Of a stretch of 8,540 bases of DNA, positions 1-5,484 are shown piece after piece. Source of the stretch: Persephonella sp. (GTDB lineage: Bacteria; Aquificota; Aquificia; Aquificales; Hydrogenothermaceae); contig JALTAS010000186.1 of NCBI GenBank assembly GCA_027058925.1, positions 1 through 8,540 on the forward strand, written 5' to 3'. The translations under genes were made by a program, and so were the position numbers. Under the pieces are notes generated by a model, which had not been told where the DNA came from, did no database searches, and saw nothing but the letters and a program-made list of their open reading frames with translations. The stretch's first letter is position 1; each line of letters begins with the position of its first letter.

Positions 1-1309
1 CTTTTATTGATCTGCTTATCTGGGGTTTTATGTGGATTGTTTTATTTATATCTTTTAGCTCATCAGGAATATTTTTAAAGTTTTCAAGGGCTTTTTGCCT
101 TATCTCATCAATGGTCGGCAAGTTGTAGACCAGTTCTCCGTTTCGTATTATCTCTTTTAGAAGTGGTCTGCCGTTTTCTACCTTTTCGTCAAATTTTGTG
201 ATTATATCTTTTTTGAAAATCCCATCTTCATAGATCCTGTATATCTGCTTTTTGTGGGGAAGTGTTTTTTTCTTTGAGCTGAATTTCATAACAGGTCTTC
301 CGTCATACTCAACAAGTTTGTATGCACAGTCAAGATAAGGCAGATCAGCAGAAACGACCAACTCTGTTCCAACTCCCCATCCATCAATAGGTGCACCTTT
401 ATCTAAAAGCTCTTTTATTTTGTACTCATTAATCCCACCACTTGCGATTATAAGGGCATCTTTAAAACCTTCGGCATCAAGGATTTTCCTTGCTTCTACA
501 GAAAGCTTTAAAAGATCCCCGCTGTCAAGTCTTATTCCTTTAAAATGCTTTAGTCCCAACTCTTTTATCGCTTTTACCCCGTTATAAACACCTCTTATCG
601 TATTGTATGTATCAACCAGAAGAATAGAGTTCTCAGGGTACTGGAGGGTAAAATCCTTAAAGGCTTGAACCTCATCCTTATGGGCTAAAATAAAGGAGTG
701 TGCCATTGTTCCAAATATCTTTATTCCATACTCTTTTCCTGCCAGAACATTTGATGTTCCTGCAAATCCTCCTATATAAGAAGCCCTTGCTGCTTTCATT
801 CCTGCATCTGTGCCGTGGGCTCTTCTGAGCCCAAAATCAACCAGAACGGTTCCTTTTGCCACAGAGTAGCACCTGATAGCTTTTGTTGCCACCAAAATTG
901 GATGCTGGAGGGTGTTTATAAGGAATGTTTCTATTATCTGAGCCTCTATCATCGGGGCTTCAACCTGAACAACAGGCTCATCAGGAAATATAAACTCCCC
1001 CTCCTCCACAGCATAAAGATTTCCTGTAAATCTGAAGTCTTTTAAATAGGAAAGGAAATCTTCTTCAAAAAATCCTGTTGATCTGAGATAATCAATATCT
1101 TCCTGTGTAAATCTGACATTTTGAAGATAATAAATAAGCTGTTCAAGACCTGCGTTAAGTAGGTAAGAACGGTTTTCCACAGGTCTTGTATAAAAATCAA
1201 ATATTGCTGTTTTATTCATTCCTTTTTTAAAATAAACCTGAGCCATCGTCAGCTCGTACAGATCTGTCAGCAGAGACATGTTATCTTTGTTTACAAATCC
1301 AAAAACCAT
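1..1309 (-). CDS. pncB: Nicotinate phosphoribosyltransferase, 3' end cut by window edge
   Basis: Makes nicotinate mononucleotide from nicotinate and PRPP (ATP-assisted), the entry step of NAD salvage in the cytoplasm. The frame is open from the ATG at 1309 down to base 1, giving 436 residues with no stop; the family usually ends at about 440-490, so only a short tail is missing. Visible motifs are the N-terminal LTDLYELTMAQ (residues 14-24), DFGLRRAHGTDAG (158-170), GTMAHSF (200-206) whose His204 matches the autophosphorylated histidine of the family, RLDSGDL (260-266), ASGGINEYKI (289-298) and GWGVGTELVVS (310-320), the last two forming the phosphate-binding part of the type II PRTase barrel. 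The start is supported by GAGGGG seven to eight bases upstream, which lies in the last codons of murC. Only one base separates it from murC, so it is almost certainly co-transcribed and translationally coupled. Family assignment is firm; the role in salvage is by family knowledge. Confidence 0.93.
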   Translation of the reverse strand, partial: MVFGFVNKDNMSLLTDLYELTMAQVYFKKGMNKTAIFDFYTRPVENRSYLLNAGLEQLIYYLQNVRFTQEDIDYLRSTGFFEEDFLSYLKDFRFTGNLYAVEEGEFIFPDEPVVQVEAPMIEAQIIETFLINTLQHPILVATKAIRCYSVAKGTVLVDFGLRRAHGTDAGMKAARASYIGGFAGTSNVLAGKEYGIKIFGTMAHSFILAHKDEVQAFKDFTLQYPENSILLVDTYNTIRGVYNGVKAIKELGLKHFKGIRLDSGDLLKLSVEARKILDAEGFKDALIIASGGINEYKIKELLDKGAPIDGWGVGTELVVSADLPYLDCAYKLVEYDGRPVMKFSSKKKTLPHKKQIYRIYEDGIFKKDIITKFDEKVENGRPLLKEIIRNGELVYNLPTIDEIRQKALENFKNIPDELKDINKTIHIKPQISRSIK

Positions 1310-1310
1310 A

Positions 1311-2681
1311 TTATCCCCTCTTGTTTTTTATTATCTCAACTACAGTTTCTGAGAGCCTTGTAATACTTCCTGCTCCCATTATAAGAACAAGGTCTCCTTT
1401 TTTTATTATGTTTTTTATTATGCTAAGGGCTTTTTCAAGATCCTCTGCATAATAAACAGTTTTTCCGGATTTTTTCCTGATATCCTGCGACAATTTTTTG
1501 CCTGAGACGTTCTCTATAGGTTGTTCTCCTGCAGGATATATCTCTGTTATGATGGTGATATCTGGAATATCAAATGACTCAACAAACCTGTCGTAAAGGG
1601 AAAAAACTCTTGAAAATCTGTGGGGCTGAAAAACAGCTATTAATCTTTTTTCAGGAAACATCTCCCTTGCTGCTTTTAAGGTTGCTGTTATTTCGGTTGG
1701 GTGATGGGCATAATCGTCAATTACGGTAATCTCATCTGAGTATTTTATCTCAAATCTTCTCTGTGCATTTTTGAAACTTTCAAGGGTTTCTTTGATAACA
1801 CAGAAAGGCACTCCCAGTTCGTAAGCTATTGATATCGCCGATAGAGCATTGTAAACATTGTGCTTTCCGGGGATAGAAAGATGTATCTGGCCAAAATCAT
1901 TTACTTTAAAACTGTATCTTCCTTCAATCAGTTTAAGATCATGGGCTCTTATATCTGCTTCTTCTGACAGGCCAAATCTGATAACCTTTTTTTCTATCTC
2001 AGGAAGGATTTCCTTTATGTTTGGATCATCAATGTTTAGTGCAACAGCACCGTAAAACGGAACCTTGTTTGCAAACTCAACAAAAGCCTTTTTTATATCA
2101 TCTAAATTTCTGTAGTAGCCTAAATGCTCAATGTCTATGTTGTTTATTGAAACGATAGTAGGGGTTAGTTTCAGAAATGATCCATCACTTTCATCACTTT
2201 CTGTGACTATAAAATCACCTGATCCAAGTCTTGCATTACTTCCGTATGCCTCAAGCTTACCTCCTATCACAACGGTAGGATCATAGCCTGTCCTTCCTAA
2301 AATAGAGCCTACCATAGATGTTGTCGTTGTTTTTCCATGACTGCCTGCTATCGCTATACCATATTTGAACCTCATAAGTTCAGCAAGCATCTCTCCTCTT
2401 GGGATTGTTGGTATCCCTTTTTCTTTTGCCTTTACAAGCTCAGGGTTATCCTCTTTGACAGCAGATGAGTAAACCACAACATCGGCCCCTTCAATATTTT
2501 TTGGGTCGTGTCCTATGTATATCTTTGCTCCCATCTGCTTAAGGTTTATTACAGTCTGTGATTCTTTCAGGTCTGATCCTGTTACAGTAAAACCCTGATT
2601 TAACAAAACCTGAGCTATTCCGTTCATTCCTGATCCGCCAATACCTATAAAATGTATCTGTCTAACCTTTCCTCTAAACAT
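1311..2681 (-). CDS. murC: UDP-N-acetylmuramate--L-alanine ligase
   Basis: ATP-dependent ligase that adds L-alanine to UDP-N-acetylmuramic acid, the first amino-acid step of the peptidoglycan stem peptide, in the cytoplasm. The 456 residues are full length for MurC. The N-terminal Rossmann domain shows HFIGIGGSGMNGIA (10-23), which binds the UDP moiety. The central ATPase domain has the P-loop AGSHGKTTTTSM (112-123), ESDESDGSFL (161-170) and NIDIEHLG (181-188). PGKHNVYNALSA (271-282) leads to the C-terminal domain with DDYAHHPTEI (322-331) and FQPHRFSR (351-358), both typical of MurC rather than MurD, MurE or MurF. GGAG lies six bases before the ATG at 2681, supporting this start. It is the first gene of a leftward unit with pncB and is divergent from the wall-hydrolase cluster. 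No other mur or dcw gene is next to it in the window, so murC appears to lie outside a classical division cluster, although the flanks are unseen. Confidence 0.97.
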   Translation of the reverse strand: MFRGKVRQIHFIGIGGSGMNGIAQVLLNQGFTVTGSDLKESQTVINLKQMGAKIYIGHDPKNIEGADVVVYSSAVKEDNPELVKAKEKGIPTIPRGEMLAELMRFKYGIAIAGSHGKTTTTSMVGSILGRTGYDPTVVIGGKLEAYGSNARLGSGDFIVTESDESDGSFLKLTPTIVSINNIDIEHLGYYRNLDDIKKAFVEFANKVPFYGAVALNIDDPNIKEILPEIEKKVIRFGLSEEADIRAHDLKLIEGRYSFKVNDFGQIHLSIPGKHNVYNALSAISIAYELGVPFCVIKETLESFKNAQRRFEIKYSDEITVIDDYAHHPTEITATLKAAREMFPEKRLIAVFQPHRFSRVFSLYDRFVESFDIPDITIITEIYPAGEQPIENVSGKKLSQDIRKKSGKTVYYAEDLEKALSIIKNIIKKGDLVLIMGAGSITRLSETVVEIIKNKRG

Positions 2682-2708
2682 TCAATTCTCCGAATATGAA
2701 ATTAATCA

Positions 2709-2736
2709 CTGATTTTTGATCATATAATTTTATAAT
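2709..2736 (+). promoter_or_regulatory. Putative sigma-70-type promoter for the rightward cluster
   Basis: A perfect TATAAT lies at 2731-2736. Sixteen bases upstream is CTGATT (2709-2714), which keeps the TGA core of a -35 element. A second perfect TATAAT at 2723-2728 is eight bases earlier but has only a poor -35 candidate. Transcription from the downstream box would start near 2743, giving a leader of about 20 bases. The region is very AT-rich, so chance TATAAT-like words are likely and the assignment is tentative. Confidence 0.45.
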
Positions 2737-2761
2737 GTTTTAGGTTATTTTATACAGTCAG
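2732..2761 (-). promoter_or_regulatory. Weak candidate promoter for murC-pncB
   Basis: Reading leftward, CTGACT (complement of 2756-2761) and CATTAT (complement of 2732-2737) are 18 bases apart, each with four matches of six to the sigma-70 consensus. The leftward unit must start in or near this short gap if murC is its first gene, but the element itself is poor and overlaps the rightward -10. If both are used, the two units would share a promoter region and could compete. Confidence 0.2.
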
Positions 2762-3661
2762 GTGGCGATGAAAACGAATTATATAAAGTTCAGGATATTT
2801 ATAAGAAGGCTTACTGTTAGAGAAAAAGCAGGTATTATCCTTTTTGCACTGTTTTTTGTTGTTTCTTTTTTAAAAACTCTACAGGATATTGAAAGTTACA
2901 GGGTGATAAAACAAAAATCCGGTTTTGTATTCAAAAAAATTAATATTATTTACAAACAGGTGAACAGGTCAACAGATATAGTCCCTGTAAACTGCTCACA
3001 GGTTGTTCCTGTTGTTTACACAAAGGTTATTTCACTTGATAACCTTCCTGTTGAGGTTAAAAAGAAAAAATTTATTGATATGGTTCTCCCTTCTATCCTG
3101 ATAGTAAATTTTGAGCTGAAACAGTACAGGGATTTTGTTAAATATATAAAAAGGAAGCTTGAAAATAATCAGGAGATACTACCACAGGAAGAAGAATTAA
3201 TAGGAAGGCTTTTGGAGAAATACAGGGCAGACGGTTTAAATGAGCTTCTTACCAAGCTAAACACAAATCCTGTAAGCATAGTTCTTGCGCAGGCTGCCAT
3301 AGAAAGCGGCTGGGGTAGTTCAAGGTTTTTTGTTCAGGCAAACAACCTTTTTGGTGTGTGGACCTTTAACAAAAAGCATGCATCTAAAATAAAAGCTAAA
3401 AAATCGGATGTATATTTAAAATCATATCCCGATATATTAAGATCTGTTGAAGACTACTACAATAGTATAAACTTAAGCTGGGCTTACAGAAAGTTCAGAC
3501 TCGTTAGGCTCCAGACAGATGATCCATTTTTGCTGACAAATCATCTTGAAAAATACTCTATACTGAGGCGTGTTTATGTTCAGAGGCTTAAAAATATTAT
3601 TAAAGCTAACAGGCTTGAAAAATACGATAACTGCAGGATTTCTCCTGATTTTATCCATTAG
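2762..3661 (+). CDS. Bax-type glucosaminidase, membrane-anchored
   Basis: Predicted peptidoglycan-cleaving enzyme of the Bax / endo-beta-N-acetylglucosaminidase family (GH73-like), acting on the outer face of the cytoplasmic membrane. A basic N-terminus precedes one hydrophobic segment at about residues 23-38, followed by a short Ser/Gln-rich stretch, so it is likely a signal anchor with the enzyme in the periplasm. Residues 100-165 show the family's helical lead-in (FIDMVLPSILIVN, then EELIGRLLEKY). The catalytic domain begins at NPVSIVLAQAAIESGWGSSR (169-188), where Glu181 is the expected acid, followed by NNLFGVWTF (194-202), SYPDILRSVEDYYNSIN (221-237) and LEKYS (262-266). The total of 299 residues fits Bax proteins. 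The start is uncertain: GTG at 2762 has no ribosome site, while ATG at 2768 has AGGTGG only two bases before it; they differ by two residues. Its 3' end overlaps the next gene by 86 bases. Actual glycan specificity is inferred. Confidence 0.87.
   Translation: MAMKTNYIKFRIFIRRLTVREKAGIILFALFFVVSFLKTLQDIESYRVIKQKSGFVFKKINIIYKQVNRSTDIVPVNCSQVVPVVYTKVISLDNLPVEVKKKKFIDMVLPSILIVNFELKQYRDFVKYIKRKLENNQEILPQEEELIGRLLEKYRADGLNELLTKLNTNPVSIVLAQAAIESGWGSSRFFVQANNLFGVWTFNKKHASKIKAKKSDVYLKSYPDILRSVEDYYNSINLSWAYRKFRLVRLQTDDPFLLTNHLEKYSILRRVYVQRLKNIIKANRLEKYDNCRISPDFIH
3565..3575 (+). promoter_or_regulatory. Ribosome binding site inside the glucosaminidase gene
   Basis: GAGG at 3565-3568 is seven bases before ATG 3576. 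It selects this ATG over the GTG two codons upstream (3570) and over a TTG at 3615 that has no good site. It therefore fixes the start of the deacetylase inside the upstream coding region. Confidence 0.7.
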
Positions 3662-4643
3662 TTTTCCTGCATTTTCAGATTTTGCAACTATTTTGATTTA
3701 TCACAAGTTTGGTGAGGATAAGTATCCGACAACCTCCGTATCAATGGAAGATTTTAAGAAACAGATGGATTATTTAAAAAAAAATAATTTTAATGTGATA
3801 CCTTTGTCTAAGCTGATTGACTTTCTTCAAAGGAAAGAAGACATTCCTCCGAAAACAGTAGTTATAACGATAGATGATGGCTACAAATCAACAATGAGGG
3901 CATATAAAATCCTGAAAAAATACAGATTTCCCTTTACTGTTTTTCTTTATATGGAAGGGGTTGGAAGATATCCTGACTATCTGACTCAAAAGCAGATTGA
4001 AATACTGAAAAAAGATCCTCTTGTTGAGTTTGGAAACCATTCTTACGCACACAAAAGGTTTGCAAAGATACTTGAAAAAATGGATCTAAAAAGCTATAAA
4101 AACTTGATAGTTGAAGATACCCTCAAAGCTGAAAGAAGGCTTAAAAAACTTTTAGGATATGTTCCCAAAGTGTATGCATTTCCTTACGGTGAATACACAA
4201 GGCCAATGATACAGGTTTTGAAAGAGATGGGTTATAAAGCTCTTTTTACTCAGGATCCCCAGAATGTTTCAAAAGATACTCCTCTCTATCTGATACACAG
4301 ACAGCCTATTGTAGGAAGCTGGGCTAAAATGAAACATTTTAAAGATGTGTTGATTACAGAGGTTCTTCCTGTCGTAAAACACAACCCTCCTATAGGATAT
4401 CTGATCAAAAATCCTCCGGAAATATGGGCTGAAGTAAAAAATGTTCAAAATTACAAAAACTGTGGTGTTTACATATCTGAGCTTGGCTGGATAAAGGCAG
4501 AAAAAAAGGGAAGCAGGCTTTTTATCAACCTAAAAAAACCTTTAAAAAGATGGAAAAACAGGATTGGTATTACCTGCTGGAACGTTAAAACAAAAAGAAA
4601 AAGCACTTTTTTCTGGACAATATACAATAGGGAGAGAAAATGA
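3576..4643 (+). CDS. Exported polysaccharide deacetylase (CE4/NodB family)
   Basis: Predicted metal-dependent deacetylase that removes N- or O-acetyl groups from a cell-wall or surface glycan outside the cytoplasm. With ATG 3576 the protein has 355 residues. Residues 1-34 form a signal peptide: basic n-region (R3, K6, K10, K15), hydrophobic core around 17-29 and a possible cleavage after AFS. The NodB fold shows TILIYHKF (38-45), the catalytic ITIDDGYKS (98-105, Asp100-Asp101), the metal-binding pair in GNHSYAHK (His155, His159), AFPYGEY (201-207) and a late LIHRQP (239-244) whose His241 suits the fifth motif. The opening YH motif and the module before the DD motif recall PgaB/IcaB-like deacetylases. 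Residues from about 270 to 355 form an extra basic, aromatic-rich, probably beta-stranded region I cannot assign. It overlaps the upstream glucosaminidase by 86 bases and the downstream aldolase by ATGA. The substrate is unknown; peptidoglycan is a guess from the neighbour. Confidence 0.87.
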   Translation: MFRGLKILLKLTGLKNTITAGFLLILSISFPAFSDFATILIYHKFGEDKYPTTSVSMEDFKKQMDYLKKNNFNVIPLSKLIDFLQRKEDIPPKTVVITIDDGYKSTMRAYKILKKYRFPFTVFLYMEGVGRYPDYLTQKQIEILKKDPLVEFGNHSYAHKRFAKILEKMDLKSYKNLIVEDTLKAERRLKKLLGYVPKVYAFPYGEYTRPMIQVLKEMGYKALFTQDPQNVSKDTPLYLIHRQPIVGSWAKMKHFKDVLITEVLPVVKHNPPIGYLIKNPPEIWAEVKNVQNYKNCGVYISELGWIKAEKKGSRLFINLKKPLKRWKNRIGITCWNVKTKRKSTFFWTIYNRERK

Positions 4644-5200
4644 AAAAGATAATAGATCAGATAATATTCACAGGAAATGTTCTGTACAGGGAAGGTCTTG
4701 TTAACTCCCATGCAGGGAATATAAGTGTAAGACATAATGACAGTATATACATAACAAAAACAGGATCTATGCTTGGGTTTCTTACAGATAAAGAGATTGT
4801 TGATGTTCCTGTCTATAAAACTTCAAAGCAGGATAAAGAAGCATCATCAGAGCTTATCGTTCACAGGGCTATTTATCAGAAAACAGATTATACAGCGATA
4901 ATTCATACACACCCTGTTAATGCTGTTGCTTTAAGTTTTAAACTGAAAGATGTTTTTATTCCGATTGATAATGAAGGAAAGCTGTTCTTAGGTGAAGTTC
5001 CAATTATTGAGGTGGAGCATCCAAGTGGCTCTCCTGAGCTTGCTGAAGCTCTCTCTGATTTTTTTAAAAACTCAGGTAAAAATGTAGTCATTGTAAAAAG
5101 ACACGGATCTTTTGTAGCCCACAGGAATCTGAACTATGCCCTCAAGCTAACTTCTGATCTTGAATTCTGTGCAAAAATTTATAATCTTGTGAATAATTAA
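4640..5200 (+). CDS. Short class II aldolase/adducin family protein
   Basis: Zinc-dependent aldolase or dehydratase of the class II aldolase (FucA/AraD/MtnB) superfamily, probably cytoplasmic. The 186 residues contain NSHAGNISVR (22-31), TKTGSMLGFL (39-48), the general acid/base Glu71 in SSELIVHRAIY, and the zinc ligands His89 and His91 in IIHTHP plus His155 in KRHGSF. These match the Glu73, His92, His94, His155 set of E. coli fuculose-phosphate aldolase in order and spacing. It is shorter than FucA (about 215) and lacks a comparable C-terminal tail, and I see no tyrosine at the site of FucA Tyr113. Its length and TGS-GFL motif resemble short archaeal-type aldolases. The ATG overlaps the deacetylase stop (ATGA), with GGAG five bases upstream, so translation is coupled. 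Possible roles are cleavage of a deoxysugar phosphate or of methylthioribulose-1-phosphate-like waste; nothing here decides the substrate. Confidence 0.85.
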   Translation: MKKIIDQIIFTGNVLYREGLVNSHAGNISVRHNDSIYITKTGSMLGFLTDKEIVDVPVYKTSKQDKEASSELIVHRAIYQKTDYTAIIHTHPVNAVALSFKLKDVFIPIDNEGKLFLGEVPIIEVEHPSGSPELAEALSDFFKNSGKNVVIVKRHGSFVAHRNLNYALKLTSDLEFCAKIYNLVNN

Positions 5201-5241
5201 TCAAAGATCTATATTAACAATAAAATATTTGAGGTTTGTTT

Positions 5242-5454
5242 ATGAATTTGCTGACTAAGATATGGTTTTATTTTGTATTGGGTATTGTTCTTCTATTTTC
5301 GCTGTTTATATCATTTTTTGTTTTTTTAGCGATTTTGCTTGTAATAGCAGTTACGATTCCGTTTGTTATATATCTAAATTACAGGGCTAAAAAAGAGCTT
5401 GAAAAGATCATATACCCTGAAAAGATAAAAAGAGATCTGAAAAATTTAAGATAA
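5242..5454 (+). CDS. Small membrane protein, function unknown
   Basis: A 70-residue protein I do not recognise. Residues about 7-47 are almost continuously hydrophobic (Phe, Leu, Ile, Val), long enough for two membrane helices with a tight turn near Thr38-Pro40 or Ser21-Ser24. The C-terminal 23 residues are strongly charged (AKKELEKIIYPEKIKRDLKN) and probably helical and cytoplasmic. The start is ATG 5242, because GAGG at 5231-5234 lies seven bases before it; an in-frame TTG at 5236 would overlap that site and is less likely. It follows the aldolase after 41 bases without a clear promoter or terminator, so it is probably the last gene of the rightward cluster. A hairpin begins directly after its stop. 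The good ribosome site and coherent composition argue that it is real. Confidence 0.7.
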   Translation: MNLLTKIWFYFVLGIVLLFSLFISFFVFLAILLVIAVTIPFVIYLNYRAKKELEKIIYPEKIKRDLKNLR

Positions 5455-5475
5455 AGGGGCTGTAAAAAAGCCCCT
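5455..5475. terminator. Shared hairpin terminator between convergent units
   Basis: AGGGGCT (5455-5461) and AGCCCCT (5469-5475) form a perfect 7-bp stem with a 7-base A-rich loop. It abuts the stop of the small membrane protein gene on the left and ends ten bases from the aclA stop on the right. Reading leftward, the stem is followed by a moderately T-rich tract (TTTATCTTAAATTTTT), so it works better as the aclBA terminator. Reading rightward, the following bases are only AT-mixed, so termination there may be weaker. Confidence 0.75.
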
Positions 5476-5484
5476 GAATTATAT

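Noticed and set aside
815..1045. Plus-strand open frame of 76 codons
   Set aside because: It lies opposite pncB, whose motifs run through the same bases; the peptide is Cys/His-rich in the manner of an antisense frame and has no convincing ribosome site.
2717..2722. TGATCA palindrome as a regulator binding site
   Set aside because: Six bases of symmetry in an AT-rich gap is too little, and the flanks do not extend to an FNR- or CRP-like site.
4469..4735. Minus-strand frame of 88 codons, hydrophobic in places
   Set aside because: It is antisense to the deacetylase end and the aldolase start; its Phe/Leu runs come from the complementary lysine codons.
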